A DNA stretch of 64,000 nt, from the NCBI RefSeq assembly GCF_001190785.1, contig NZ_LGSS01000002.1, positions 1 to 64,000 on the forward strand. Reading direction: 5' to 3'. Position numbers and translations under genes: made by a program. The notes under the pieces were generated by a model, which was not told where the DNA came from, did no database searches, and saw nothing but the letters and a program-made list of their open reading frames with translations. This document shows, piece by piece, positions 35,780 to 45,115 of the stretch (position 1 is the stretch's first letter; the number at the start of each line of letters is the position of its first letter). The stretch comes from Gottschalkia purinilytica (GTDB lineage: Bacteria > Bacillota > Clostridia > Tissierellales > Gottschalkiaceae).

Positions 35780-36146
35780 CATCCTCGACTATAGTATTTA
35801 CTAAGTTCATCCCTTCTTCTGTAAGTTGCCATATACTTATATCATCACTAGTAATACCTATTTTCTCAAATAGACATTTGCAATTCTCTCTGTCTTCTTT
35901 ACCTTCTTTTTCTTCTTTACCCTCTAAATTGATTGTTTCAAACCTATTTAATGTTTTATTTATTATATGTGAAATTTTTTTAGTTCTTTTTGCTTTTACG
36001 TAGTTTTGAATTAATGGGCTCTCTTCTATTTCATTATTTGCAACTTCATCATTATTAGATAGAAAAATAGTAAGGGCTATAAGTTCATGCCATTTTAGTT
36101 TTGATAAATATACTGAATTTATAATTAAACTTTGATCATCCAACAT
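35775..36146 (-). CDS. hypothetical protein
   Basis: This 123-residue soluble, acidic protein is not recognised. It has a central very charged stretch (LEGKEEKEGKEDRENCK) and helical ends, with a winged-helix-like WQLTEEGMNLV near the C-terminus. There is no signal peptide. The ATG lies about ten bases after AAAGGTGG. The gene has its own terminator and lies downstream of purE. A small regulatory role is possible, but nothing proves it. Confidence 0.65.
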   Translation of the reverse strand: MLDDQSLIINSVYLSKLKWHELIALTIFLSNNDEVANNEIEESPLIQNYVKAKRTKKISHIINKTLNRFETINLEGKEEKEGKEDRENCKCLFEKIGITSDDISIWQLTEEGMNLVNTIVEDE

Positions 36147-36219
36147 AATATCATCTCCACCTTTCTAATGTATAATATGATTCTAAACCTCACATGATAC
36201 TTAAAAAGTGAAAGGATAT

Positions 36220-36702
36220 TTATAAATTTCTAAATTCTCTATCTTTCTGTAGCACATCTTTCTCCATTTCTTCTCTATATTTTTCTAGTTTTTCTTTTAA
36301 TATATTATACTTAAGAGATAGTATTTGCACTGCTAATAATCCTGCATTTTCTCCACTATCAATTCCTACAGTAGCTACTGGAATCCCTTTTGGAGTTTGG
36401 ACCATTGATAATATTGAGTCTATTCCATCCAATATAGGTGATTTTATAGGAAGCCCTATTACTGGAAGCAAAGTTATTGACGCCAAAGCTCCTGGTAGAT
36501 GTGCTGCTTTACCTGATGCCGCTATTATTAAGTCAAATCCGTTCTTTTCAGCGCATTGGCCAAATTCTATAACTTTTAAAGGAGTTCTATGAGTAGATAA
36601 AATTCTTATCTCTGTATCTATTTCAAATTGTTCTAATATTTGTACTGTTTTTTTTACCACTGGATAATCTGAATCACTGCCCATTATAATAGCAACTTTC
36701 AT
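36220..36702 (-). CDS. purE: N5-carboxyaminoimidazole ribonucleotide mutase
   Basis: This 160-residue PurE is of normal class I length. It moves the carboxylate of N5-CAIR to give CAIR in purine synthesis. The substrate-binding starts MGSDSDYPV and STHRTP (near residue 41) are present, followed by AASGKAAHLPG and LPVIGLPI. The ATG follows GGGGG. No purK, purC or other pur genes are adjacent, and I see no purine riboswitch in the 200 bp upstream. Confidence 0.96.
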   Translation of the reverse strand: MKVAIIMGSDSDYPVVKKTVQILEQFEIDTEIRILSTHRTPLKVIEFGQCAEKNGFDLIIAASGKAAHLPGALASITLLPVIGLPIKSPILDGIDSILSMVQTPKGIPVATVGIDSGENAGLLAVQILSLKYNILKEKLEKYREEMEKDVLQKDREFRNL

Positions 36703-36853
36703 TTAAATACCCCCTTAATAGTCTCGCTTTCTTAAAATTTCTAGTATTACACATATTATCTATATAGCTAAATAATATATTCTTTTAAATATATAATCAA
36801 CATTTTCTAAAAATCATGGTACTTTTTATTTAACTAAATAATTAAAAGTATAT

Positions 36854-36903
36854 AAAAAAGAACTATAGACGTTCTAATATATACTAAAACGTTTATAGTT
36901 CTT
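36854..36903 (-). terminator. terminator after ndk
   Basis: AAGAACTATAAACGTT and AACGTCTATAGTTCTT form a long stem followed by six T residues on the minus strand. Confidence 0.8.
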
Positions 36904-36928
36904 GAATAAACTATCTATATTTTAAAGC

Positions 36929-37324
36929 TTAGAACCAAATTGAAATTTCTCTTTCAGATGATTCTATTGAATCTGAAGCATGAACTATATTTTCAGTTAC
37001 GCTATTTGCAAAATCTCCCCTAATTGTTCCCATAGCTGCCTCAGTAGGTTTTGTACTTCCATTTATATTTCTAACTAGTTGTATAGCTTCATTTCCTTCA
37101 ACTATCATTACTACTACAGGACCTCTCATCATGTACGATACTAATCCTTCATAAAACGGCTTTTCCTTATGTTCAATATAGTGTTGTTCTAAGATATCTT
37201 TAGTAGCATTTATTAATCTACATTCTTTTATCTTAAGTCCTTTTCTTTCATATCTACTTATTACCTCACCTATTAATCCTCTTTCAACACCATCAGGCTT
37301 TATTATAACTAGTGTCTTTTCCAT
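36929..37324 (-). CDS. ndk: nucleoside diphosphate kinase
   Basis: This 131-residue enzyme transfers phosphate from ATP to nucleoside diphosphates. The start is MEKTLVIIKPDG, and the catalytic His is in NIVHASDS near residue 112. SSEREISIWF near the C-terminus is standard. The frame opens seven codons earlier, but the ATG at 37324 follows GGGGGTAAAGGA and matches the family start. It is a single gene with its own terminator. Confidence 0.96.
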   Translation of the reverse strand: MEKTLVIIKPDGVERGLIGEVISRYERKGLKIKECRLINATKDILEQHYIEHKEKPFYEGLVSYMMRGPVVVMIVEGNEAIQLVRNINGSTKPTEAAMGTIRGDFANSVTENIVHASDSIESSEREISIWF

Positions 37325-37468
37325 TCCTTTACCCCCTGCACTCATATACTTTAATTTTAAAGATGATTATACCATATATATTTTATCAAGTAAATCAAAG
37401 TTAACACATTTTTTGTTACATTAAAATGTTATTATTCTATTAACTATTTTATAAGAACATAAATGATA

Positions 37469-38026
37469 TTATAACTTTTTTATCATATGCCTATATAAAT
37501 GTCCATCAACTTCCATTTTTTGATCTTCTTCATATCCCAGCTTTTGATATAATCTATATGCATTTTCTTTATCTATATCAACTATTAAACTTGTAACATC
37601 ATGTCCTAGTTTTCTAGCTTCATCTTCTATAGACTTGAATAGTTTTTTAGCAATTCCTCTTCCTTGATACTGTGGATCTACTGATACAGTATCTATATAA
37701 TATTCATTTTCGAAAGATTCTTTGTCAAATGCACCTCTTTTAATACCCATTTCTCTTAAGTGTTTTATAATAGCTTCATCTAACTTATCTGTATCATTTG
37801 AACAATATCCAAGTATTACACCTACTACTTTCTTATCTTCTTCATAGACTATAGTATTCTTATAGCTAAATCTACATTCATCCATTTGAAAAAATTTGCT
37901 TAGAGTATCTACAATATCTCTTTTTTCATTATACCCAGTAAAAGTTTTTCCTAAACCTTCTATAGCATTTAAGATAAGTTCTGACGAATAAATATGATCT
38001 TCTTGTTTAGCTCTTCTTATTTTCAT
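37469..38026 (-). CDS. GNAT-family N-acetyltransferase
   Basis: This 185-residue protein has the acetyl-CoA binding signature QYQGRGIAKKLF (near residue 118) and the later GNAT motif ENAYRLYQKLGYEED. It should acetylate an amine of a small molecule or protein; the substrate is unknown. The ATG follows AGGGGA at good spacing. It starts 50 bp after the MATE gene and may be transcribed with it. Confidence 0.85.
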   Translation of the reverse strand: MKIRRAKQEDHIYSSELILNAIEGLGKTFTGYNEKRDIVDTLSKFFQMDECRFSYKNTIVYEEDKKVVGVILGYCSNDTDKLDEAIIKHLREMGIKRGAFDKESFENEYYIDTVSVDPQYQGRGIAKKLFKSIEDEARKLGHDVTSLIVDIDKENAYRLYQKLGYEEDQKMEVDGHLYRHMIKKL

Positions 38027-38075
38027 TTTAAAATCCCCTTCTTAACTTTTTTATTTTTTCCTAAGTTATTAATAA

Positions 38076-39449
38076 TTAACTTTGACTTACTAAGTCATCT
38101 CTACTAGTACGTTTTTCATCATTTAGAAAAGCCATTCCTTTTTTAATATAAATAAGTCCTGTTATTGATGATAGTAAATCTGTAATTGGATATGTTATCC
38201 AGGCTCCAAATAGACCTAATGTTTTTCCTAATAAAATTACAATAGGAATGAATAAAAGTAATTGTCTATATACAGATAAGAAAAGACTTGTTTTAGCTTT
38301 TTTTATTGCCTGATAATAATATATAGATACATAGTAAAAAGTAATTATAGGAAATATTGAAATTGTAGTCCTAAACGACTTTACAGTTTCCTTTAATATC
38401 TCTTTTTCTCTTAAGAAACTTCCTATTATCTGTGGAGTAAATAACATCATCACTATCCAAATTCCCACAGATGTTATAAAAGCTAGCTTAGTAGTCTTTT
38501 CTATTACTTTTTCTAGTTTCTTATATTCTTCAGCACCATAGTTATAGGCTGCAAGTGGTTGCATACCTGAACTAATTCCAAGCATAGTTATATACATGAA
38601 CATTGATACTCTGGTTATAACCCCTATCATAACAATAGCCTTATCTCCACCAACAGATAGAAGAAGATTGTTTAAAATTCCTATAACTATAGCATCTGAA
38701 ATTTCTACTATAAATGTTGAAAATCCAACTGCTACAATAATCTTAACTATATTTAAATCAAATGATAAATTAAATTTTAAATTGATTTTTTTAGCTACCT
38801 TATACATCTGGTAAAATGCATATATAAATCCGATTATTTGAGAAACCACAGTAGCTATAGCTGCACCTGCTATTCCTATATCTAATATCCCAACCAATAT
38901 ATGGTCTATAACAATATTGATTATAGCTCCTATAGATGTAGCTATTAAAACTATTTTAGGATTTCCTAAAGAATTTAAGATATATCCAAATATATTAGTA
39001 AATCCTAAGAACAAAGATCCGATTAGTACTATAGTAATATATTCTTCTGCTAAAGGATAGATTGTACTACTTGCTCCCAACTTTGATATTATAAACTCTT
39101 TAAATACAAAGACTATGATAGGAAGTAAAATAAGAGTTACTAGTCCTAAAAATATTGCATTCACAATACTTTTATTCAGTCTTTCAAAGTTTTTAGCACC
39201 ATAGGATCTAGCTACCTCTGTAGCAGTTCCCACGCCTATAAGTAACGATAATGAAAGCATTAATCTTTGTATAGGAAAGGCAATACTCAAAGCTCCTATG
39301 GCATTAACCCCTACATATTTTCCTACAAAGAAGGTATCTACCATATTATAAAGTTCTCCTACTAGAAGAGTAATAACTGCTGGTATAGAAAATTTCAGGA
39401 GTGCTTTTGTAATGTTCTTTTCCTTAAATACTCCGTTCGTCGTAATCAT
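38076..39449 (-). CDS. MATE-family multidrug/sodium antiporter
   Basis: This 457-residue membrane protein has twelve predicted spans in two homologous halves. The conserved MATE starts are visible: LLKFSIPAVITLLVGELYNMVDTFFVG in the first span region (residues 20-45) and SGMQPLAAYNYGA in the middle. It should export drugs or metabolites using a cation gradient. The ATG at 39449 is eight bases after GGGG; the upstream GTG in the same frame overlaps that site. The substrate is unknown. Confidence 0.9.
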   Translation of the reverse strand: MITTNGVFKEKNITKALLKFSIPAVITLLVGELYNMVDTFFVGKYVGVNAIGALSIAFPIQRLMLSLSLLIGVGTATEVARSYGAKNFERLNKSIVNAIFLGLVTLILLPIIVFVFKEFIISKLGASSTIYPLAEEYITIVLIGSLFLGFTNIFGYILNSLGNPKIVLIATSIGAIINIVIDHILVGILDIGIAGAAIATVVSQIIGFIYAFYQMYKVAKKINLKFNLSFDLNIVKIIVAVGFSTFIVEISDAIVIGILNNLLLSVGGDKAIVMIGVITRVSMFMYITMLGISSGMQPLAAYNYGAEEYKKLEKVIEKTTKLAFITSVGIWIVMMLFTPQIIGSFLREKEILKETVKSFRTTISIFPIITFYYVSIYYYQAIKKAKTSLFLSVYRQLLLFIPIVILLGKTLGLFGAWITYPITDLLSSITGLIYIKKGMAFLNDEKRTSRDDLVSQS

Positions 39450-39644
39450 GACTATCACCCCATTTAAGTTTCTTGTGTCATTTATAGTATTTAAGAATCT
39501 ATTAAATGAACTTTGGGAGTATTCTCATATAAAAACACCATATATAATATTATACAGTGTACTTTTTATAAATAAAATCTACATATTAAACTATATTAAG
39601 GGACATATTTAGGTACTAATAAATATTTATCTTTTGTCCAATAG

Positions 39645-39673
39645 AAAAAAGCACCTCTAGTAAGGTGCTTTTT
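39645..39673 (-). terminator. terminator after the AraC gene
   Basis: AAAAAGCACCT and AGGTGCTTTTT pair around a six-base loop, overlapping the last codons of the AraC-family gene. Confidence 0.8.
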
Positions 39674-41570
39674 GTACTTTTTTGAATATAATCATTGTGG
39701 CCCCACTTCCAAACATCTTAAAATTTATAGGAAATACATTACTCTTCTTTGCATGTTTAATATCTACTTTAGGAAATGACATATATTCTATTAATTGTAT
39801 TTCTTCATCTTTTAATTTCTTAGATTTACCCATAGATCTCCAAATTCTATAGCTAGAGCCACTCTTTTCATCTACTTGATATTTTATAACTCTATAATCA
39901 TCTATTAGATTTTCTATATTGAGAAAAAAATGTATTTCTTTATTTACATTTTCTTTACCTTCATTAAAAATAAGTATTTGATAATCTTCGTCATTACAAG
40001 TTAATATATGATTTTCTCCTTTAGATATGATCTTATCTCCTAATAGACTTGCAAAATACATACTATAATACGAAGGTTTCTTTACTCCTTGATAACTTAA
40101 TACTCCATATTCTCCAGAGAATAACTCTTCTTTAAAATCTAATGCTTGCATATAAAAATCATCATTCATAAAATTTTTAAACGTATATGGTAGCATATAT
40201 TCTGTATTATATATATCATTGATTTTGTCATCATAGATAATACTCCTATTACTGAATTTTATTCTATCATCTAATGACTTATCGTATTCAAATATCCACT
40301 TTTCTACTTCTTCTGACGAAAAATTTTCTAGTATAGAATCTATATTAGATAAAAATATGTCTTCCTCATCTTTACTAATTATTATATAAGGCGTAAGGTC
40401 TAATACCTTTAGTTTTTTTACACCTTCTTCAAACAGTCTATAATTTCTGTTTTTAAAACAATCTTTTATAATTAAGTACTTAAAATTCAGCAGTTCCTGT
40501 ATAGATTTTAAATTTTTAAATATATCTTCTATTAACAAGTAATGAAAGTTTCCAAAATATAGCTTTTCTAAATAATTTTTATCTAGTTTTTTGCCCTCGT
40601 CAGATAAGTTTAAGTCTATTTTTATAATTTCTTCTTCAATGTTATATCTTGAGTATTCAGCTAAATAGTCTTTTAGGTAGTCTAATGATAAATCTGTAGA
40701 ATATTCTTTTACTTTCTTTATTTCTTTCAGTTCTTCTTCTGTTTTTTTATACTTTTTTCTATATTCTTTCGGAGTCATTTTATAGTGTTTTTTAAAATAT
40801 TTATTGAAGTATCTTATGTGAGAAAATCCCAGTTCTTGAGATATTTCTGTTAGTGTCTTATCTGTATCTAAGAGTAATTTTATAGCTTCTTCTACTCTAG
40901 TTAAATTTAAAAATTCATTAAAACTAATTCCCACTGTATTTTTGATTTTATAAGATAAATAATGTGAACTTAGATATTCTTTTTCAGCTATTTCTTGAAG
41001 ACTTATTTTATTTTTAAAATTATTATATATATATTTTACTATTCTATGATATCTTTGAAGCTGCTCTTCATCATCTTTTAATTCTTCTTTCTCATACATA
41101 AGATAATGAAAATGATTTATTAGATGATATAAGAGATCTATTAAAGTTTTATTTATAAATTCTTGGTAATTTTCTCTCTTTTTTATGCTCTCTAGTAATA
41201 ATATTGCTACAAATTGTTTCAATATAATATATTCTTCAGTATTTTGTATATTTTCTTCTGATGTATCTGCATAAAAAAACATGTTTTTCATATCAGCATA
41301 ATACTTATCAAAAAAACTAGGATTTATCTGAAGTATTAATACCAAATTTTCCTCATCACTATATATGCGATGAGCTTCATCAGCATTTACCATTTCTATC
41401 TGTTCCGCTTTTACTTTGTACGTTCCTGCCTCTATATTTAAATATATACTTCCTTTCAATACGAATATTATTTCAAGAGCATTATGCCAATGTATGGGAT
41501 ATTCTCTTATATCACTTAAGCTTATGTGTATAGGAAGATTATCTGTGTACCTCACATATTCTCTTCTCAT
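39657..41570 (-). CDS. AraC-family regulator fused to a glycoside-hydrolase-like C-terminus
   Basis: This 637-residue protein has three parts. An N-terminal cupin (about 10-100, with HWHNALEIIFVLKG) should bind a ligand. An AraC DNA-binding domain lies at about 170-275 (ISLQEIAEKEYLSSHYLS and TEISQELGFSHIRYFNKYF). A long C-terminal domain of about 350 residues looks like an alpha/beta barrel, with text such as GVLSYQGVKKPSYYSMYFAS resembling family 39 glycoside hydrolases. That C-terminus may sense a carbohydrate and need not be an enzyme. The ATG lies after GGGGG. No sugar-use genes are adjacent in the window, so the target genes are unknown. Confidence 0.82.
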   Translation of the reverse strand: MRREYVRYTDNLPIHISLSDIREYPIHWHNALEIIFVLKGSIYLNIEAGTYKVKAEQIEMVNADEAHRIYSDEENLVLILQINPSFFDKYYADMKNMFFYADTSEENIQNTEEYIILKQFVAILLLESIKKRENYQEFINKTLIDLLYHLINHFHYLMYEKEELKDDEEQLQRYHRIVKYIYNNFKNKISLQEIAEKEYLSSHYLSYKIKNTVGISFNEFLNLTRVEEAIKLLLDTDKTLTEISQELGFSHIRYFNKYFKKHYKMTPKEYRKKYKKTEEELKEIKKVKEYSTDLSLDYLKDYLAEYSRYNIEEEIIKIDLNLSDEGKKLDKNYLEKLYFGNFHYLLIEDIFKNLKSIQELLNFKYLIIKDCFKNRNYRLFEEGVKKLKVLDLTPYIIISKDEEDIFLSNIDSILENFSSEEVEKWIFEYDKSLDDRIKFSNRSIIYDDKINDIYNTEYMLPYTFKNFMNDDFYMQALDFKEELFSGEYGVLSYQGVKKPSYYSMYFASLLGDKIISKGENHILTCNDEDYQILIFNEGKENVNKEIHFFLNIENLIDDYRVIKYQVDEKSGSSYRIWRSMGKSKKLKDEEIQLIEYMSFPKVDIKHAKKSNVFPINFKMFGSGATMIIFKKVQKAPY

Positions 41571-41636
41571 TTTTTATTTTCCCCCTGTGTATTTTCTCTT
41601 ATATTTATTATATCTATATATACTAAAAAACAAAAT

Positions 41637-41671
41637 GCCAAAAGACAGAAGGGGGTCTTCTGTCTTTTGGC
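41637..41671 (-). terminator. terminator after guaA
   Basis: A perfect 15-bp stem (GCCAAAAGACAGAAG with its complement) with a five-base loop is followed by ATTTTGTTTTTT on the minus strand. Confidence 0.8.
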
Positions 41672-41780
41672 TTTGTGATTTTAGGTGATATAACTTTTTG
41701 ATATTGGTTTATTTATTCCATTCACATGGAACTTTTATATAAATAATTGACCGGGTAAGTCAAATTATTTCAAAATTATT

Positions 41781-43313
41781 CTACTCCCACTCAATAGTAG
41801 ATGGTGGTTTCGATGTTATGTCATAAACTATTCTGTTTACTCCATCAACATTATTTACTATCTTATTTGAAACTTTTTCTAGTACTTCAAATGGTACTCT
41901 AGCCCAATCAGATGTCATTCCATCTGATGAATTTACCGCTCTTAGAGCTATAGTATGACTATAAGTTCTTTCGTCTCCCATTACTCCAACACTTTTTATG
42001 TTTGGAAGAGCCGCAAAGTACTGCCATATATCGTTTTGAAGTCCAGCATTCTTAATTTCTTCTCTAAAAATCCAATCTGCTTCTCTAACTATATTCAGCT
42101 TTTCTTCTGTAACTTCTCCTAATACTCGTATTGCTAATCCTGGTCCTGGGAACGGCTGTCTGTTCACTATTTCATCTGATATTCCAAGTTCTTTTCCAAC
42201 TTTTCTTACTTCATCTTTGAACAAAGGTCTTAGTGGTTCTATAAGCTTAAAGTCCACATCTTCTGGAAGACCTCCTACGTTATGATGACTTTTGATAACA
42301 GACGCTTTATCAGTTCCACTTTCTATAACATCTGGATATATAGTTCCTTGAACCAAATAATCAATTTGGCCAAGCTTAGATTTTTCTTCTTCAAATACTC
42401 TTATGAACTCTTCTCCAATAATTTTTCTTTTTGTTTCTGGGTCAGTAACCCCTTTTAATTTTTCTAAAAATCTATCTTGTGCATTAACTCTAATTAAGTT
42501 CATGTTGAACTTTTCCTTAAAGTTTTTCTCTACTTCGTCACCTTCATTTTTTCTTAAAAGCCCATGATCTACAAATACACAAGTTAAGTTAGACCCTATG
42601 GCCTTATGCACTAATACTGCTGCAACAGATGAATCTACACCGCCAGATAGTGCACATATAGCTTTCTTATCTCCTATTTGTTCTTTAAGACTTTCTATAG
42701 TTTCCTTAGCAAAATGTCCCATGTCCCAGCTTGGAGATAATTTACAAACTTTATATATAAAATTATTTATAATTTCTCTTCCTCTTTCTGTGTGTTCAAC
42801 TTCTGGATGAAATTGAACTGCATATAGATTTCTATCCTTGTCTCTCATAGCAGCTACTGGACAAGAATCTGTTTTAGCTAAAACCTCAAATCCTTTTGGT
42901 AGACTATCTATGAAATCTGTATGACTCATCCAACATAAGATATCCTCGTCTATATTTTCAAATATTCCATCTTTGATTAATATTTCAAGCTTAGTTTTTC
43001 CAAATTCTTTCTCTTCCGCTCTAGTAACTTTTCCATCAAATACTTGAGCCATAAGTTGACCACCATAGCAAATTCCAAGTATAGGAACACCTAAATCGAA
43101 TACTCCTTTATCACATTTTGGAGCTTCATCTGAATATACGCTTGCTGGTCCGCCTGAAAATATAATCCCCGAAGGATTCTTTTCTTTTATTTTATCTAGA
43201 GAATAGTTACAAGGAATTATTTCGCAATATACATTGGCTTCCCTAACTCTTCTAGCAATTAATTGGCTATATTGACCACCAAAATCCATTATCAGAATAA
43301 GTTTATTATCCAT
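41781..43313 (-). CDS. guaA: GMP synthase (glutamine-hydrolysing)
   Basis: This 510-residue enzyme converts XMP to GMP. The class I glutamine amidotransferase domain (1-190) has its nucleophile in [10 protein letters not shown] near residue 82 and the HPEVEHT His. The ATP-pyrophosphatase domain has the P-loop [10 protein letters not shown] near residue 222, followed by the dimerisation domain ending in [17 protein letters not shown]. All parts are normal. The ATG follows GGAGG. It is controlled by three guanine riboswitches in the 700 bp upstream, so guanine excess should shut it down. Confidence 0.97.
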   Translation of the reverse strand: MDNKLILIMDFGGQYSQLIARRVREANVYCEIIPCNYSLDKIKEKNPSGIIFSGGPASVYSDEAPKCDKGVFDLGVPILGICYGGQLMAQVFDGKVTRAEEKEFGKTKLEILIKDGIFENIDEDILCWMSHTDFIDSLPKGFEVLAKTDSCPVAAMRDKDRNLYAVQFHPEVEHTERGREIINNFIYKVCKLSPSWDMGHFAKETIESLKEQIGDKKAICALSGGVDSSVAAVLVHKAIGSNLTCVFVDHGLLRKNEGDEVEKNFKEKFNMNLIRVNAQDRFLEKLKGVTDPETKRKIIGEEFIRVFEEEKSKLGQIDYLVQGTIYPDVIESGTDKASVIKSHHNVGGLPEDVDFKLIEPLRPLFKDEVRKVGKELGISDEIVNRQPFPGPGLAIRVLGEVTEEKLNIVREADWIFREEIKNAGLQNDIWQYFAALPNIKSVGVMGDERTYSHTIALRAVNSSDGMTSDWARVPFEVLEKVSNKIVNNVDGVNRIVYDITSKPPSTIEWE

Positions 43314-43348
43314 ATTTTGCCTCCAGACTATCTTTAGTTATGTTCTAC

Positions 43349-43480
43349 AAAAAAATACACATTCAAGAGTGGAATGTGTATTTTGGGTATCAAAAATACA
43401 AGTTAGTTCCACCCATAGTCAGACAATTTACGGTTATCTGGTAGAGACTCCCTAGCCTTATTCTAGGGTATATATGAGCC
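43349..43480 (-). promoter_or_regulatory. guanine riboswitch 1 (nearest guaA) with terminator
   Basis: The aptamer (43411-43480, minus strand) has the purine-riboswitch core: CTCATATA for P1, GTCTCTACC, AACCGTAAATT and GACTATG. C in GACTATG is the position-74 equivalent that selects guanine. The expression platform is a terminator hairpin ATACACATTCC/GAATGTGTAT (43355-43382) with a run of T. The segment GGGTGGAA after P1 can pair with TTCCACTC in the terminator, giving the antiterminator. P1 here has G-T changes relative to the other two copies. Confidence 0.93.
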
Positions 43481-43618
43481 ATAACGATAATATTTTTTAA
43501 CAGTTTTTCCTTTTTATTCAGTTAACAAAAGTGTAACTTATAGTCCCACTTTTGTCAAGAAGTTTTGTTTATTTTTTAAATCTCAATATTTAAAGTTATG
43601 TCAACTTATCCATTGTAA

Positions 43619-43753
43619 ATAAAAAAATACACATTCGAGAGTGGAATGTGTATTTAAGCATAACAAAAATACATATTGATTTCCACTCATAGTCAGATAA
43701 TTTACGGTTATCCGGTAGAGACTCCCTAGCCTTATTCTAGGGTATATATGAGT
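43619..43753 (-). promoter_or_regulatory. guanine riboswitch 2 with terminator
   Basis: A second full aptamer lies at 43684-43753 with the same core (CTACC, CCGTAAAT, GACTATGAG) and guanine-selective C. Its own terminator hairpin (43621-43655) ends in a T run. GAGTGGAA after P1 is perfectly complementary to TTCCACTC of the terminator. It lies about 140 bp upstream of copy 1. A possible promoter (TTGTTG and TATAAT, 43803-43829, 15-bp spacer) precedes it. Confidence 0.93.
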
Positions 43754-43879
43754 TGTAGCAACTTTATTTTTTATTTAATATTAACAAAGCTCAATAATGT
43801 TAATTATATGTCTATTTTTAATTCAACAATTCTTTACCCTTTAAAAAGTTTTAATTTGTCGCAAAAATTTCGATAAAAA

Positions 43880-44010
43880 ATAAAAAAACACACATCCGAG
43901 TGGAACGTGTATTTTGAACGACAAAAATACGAGTTAATTTCCACTCATAGTCAGATAATTTACGGTTATCCGGTAGAGACTCCCTAGCCTTATTCCAGGG
44001 TATATATGAG
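43880..44010 (-). promoter_or_regulatory. guanine riboswitch 3 (farthest from guaA) with terminator
   Basis: A third full aptamer (43941-44010) has the same core and guanine-selective C. Its terminator at 43881-43915 uses ACACGTTCC paired with GGATGTGT, followed by seven T residues. GAGTGGAA can again pair with TTCCACTC. A good promoter lies just upstream at 44050-44077. Confidence 0.93.
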
Positions 44011-44049
44011 CTATTAACAAATTTAATTTCTTTAATCGATTAACTATAG

Positions 44050-44077
44050 TTTATATTATAGTTAATATGTTTGTCAA
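44050..44077 (-). promoter_or_regulatory. promoter for the guaA leader
   Basis: TTGACA (44072-44077) and TATAAA (44050-44055) on the minus strand are 16 bp apart. The predicted start lies just before riboswitch 3. Confidence 0.7.
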
Positions 44078-44296
44078 GCATTTTTGTTTTTAAAATTTTG
44101 TCACTAAGATTGTTTTATGTAAACCATTTAAAATTTTTTTAATTATCAATTATAAAAAAGTTTTCTCATTAAATATACTTTTTAACTATTAATTATTTTA
44201 TTACATGATATCTCATATTTTTCAAGTTATATATTTCATTTACATAGAGATAATAATTATACAACAATTAATTTTAACTCGAAATGAGGGATTTTT

Positions 44297-44488
44297 ATGT
44301 TAGATGAAAAATCTATAAGTTTAGTAAAAGAACAATTAAATAATGAATACGTACTTTATAAAAAATATTTAAACTATAGTAATATGATTTTTGATAGTGA
44401 ACTTAAAAATATATGCTATGAATCAAGTCTTAAACATAAAGATAATTATCAAAGCATAGTTTCGTACTTAGATTCACTTAAAGGATAA
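44297..44488 (+). CDS. small coat-associated helical protein
   Basis: This 63-residue protein is predicted all-helical, with text such as LVKEQLNNEYVLYKKYLNYS that resembles small spore-coat/ferritin-like helical proteins of clostridia. The ATG follows GAGGG. It lies 17 bp upstream of a CotF-like gene and should be co-transcribed with it. The function is inferred mainly from that neighbour. Confidence 0.6.
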   Translation: MLDEKSISLVKEQLNNEYVLYKKYLNYSNMIFDSELKNICYESSLKHKDNYQSIVSYLDSLKG

Positions 44489-44505
44489 GAGGAGTGATTT
44501 TATCT

Positions 44506-44742
44506 ATGTATGTTTATAATCTTTTAACAGAGAAAGATATGCTAAATGACCTCATTTATTCAGAAAAATATATATCAAATTCTTATAGTAGTATTGTTTT
44601 AGAGTTACCATGCCCAGAACTTAGAAAAATACTTTTTAGATGTCAGTTAAATGTACAGAGTATTGAGTCTAATATTGAAAATGCTAGAAATGAAAGAGGT
44701 TGGAACCTTAACTCATTATGTAAACTTAGTTCTTATTCTTAA
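44506..44742 (+). CDS. CotF-like spore coat protein
   Basis: This 78-residue protein matches the CotF/Coat_F pattern: LLTEKDMLNDLIYSEKYISN at the start and ELRKILFRCQLNVQSIE in the second helix. The frame opens at GTG 44494, but that codon overlaps the AGAGGAG ribosome site. The ATG at 44506 is therefore used. It forms a two-gene plus-strand unit with the preceding small gene. It should be incorporated in the spore coat. Confidence 0.75.
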   Translation: MYVYNLLTEKDMLNDLIYSEKYISNSYSSIVLELPCPELRKILFRCQLNVQSIESNIENARNERGWNLNSLCKLSSYS

Positions 44743-44779
44743 TATTTATAACTTTCACGTTTAAACTATTATAATTCAC

Positions 44780-44826
44780 AAAAAAGCTCCTATATAAAAC
44801 TTTAAAAGTTTTACATAGGAGCTTTT
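44780..44826. terminator. bidirectional terminator
   Basis: AAAAGCTCCTATATAAAACT and its near-complement ending GGAGCTTTT lie between the convergent CotF-like and PepSY genes. Confidence 0.75.
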
Positions 44827-44884
44827 AATATAAACTCATTGTCTTAAATTAATTTTATATATTCATTTTTAATTATTTCTCTAA

Positions 44885-45115
44885 TTAGTCCCTATCAATT
44901 TCAATTATTCTTCCTGTATCAGCATTTATTTTAACCTCATATACTCCATAATCAGTAAGAATTTTAACTTCATAAACCAATAAACCATTTTCAGTATCTA
45001 ATTCAGCTTTTATTACTCGCCCCGGAACTTGTCTTAGAGCGATTCGAATAGCTGTTTCGATATCTATACGATAGTTGATCCAGTAGTCCCATGTATTATA
45101 GTAATACCTCAACAT
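44885..45115 (-). CDS. small PepSY-domain protein
   Basis: This 76-residue protein is essentially one PepSY domain: a helix (DIETAIRIALRQVPG) and strands ending VYEVKINADTGRIIEI, where ADTGRI is the family signature. There is no signal peptide or membrane span, which is unusual for PepSY proteins. The frame opens at 45136, but the ATG at 45115 has GGGAGG five bases upstream. It lies convergent to the coat genes and downstream of groEL. PepSY domains often inhibit proteases, but no partner is near. Confidence 0.75.
   Translation of the reverse strand: MLRYYYNTWDYWINYRIDIETAIRIALRQVPGRVIKAELDTENGLLVYEVKILTDYGVYEVKINADTGRIIEIDRD

Noticed and set aside
43349-44010. Spaced repeats that could be taken for a CRISPR array
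   Set aside because: There are only three units of about 130 bp with 130-bp gaps, and they are riboswitches.
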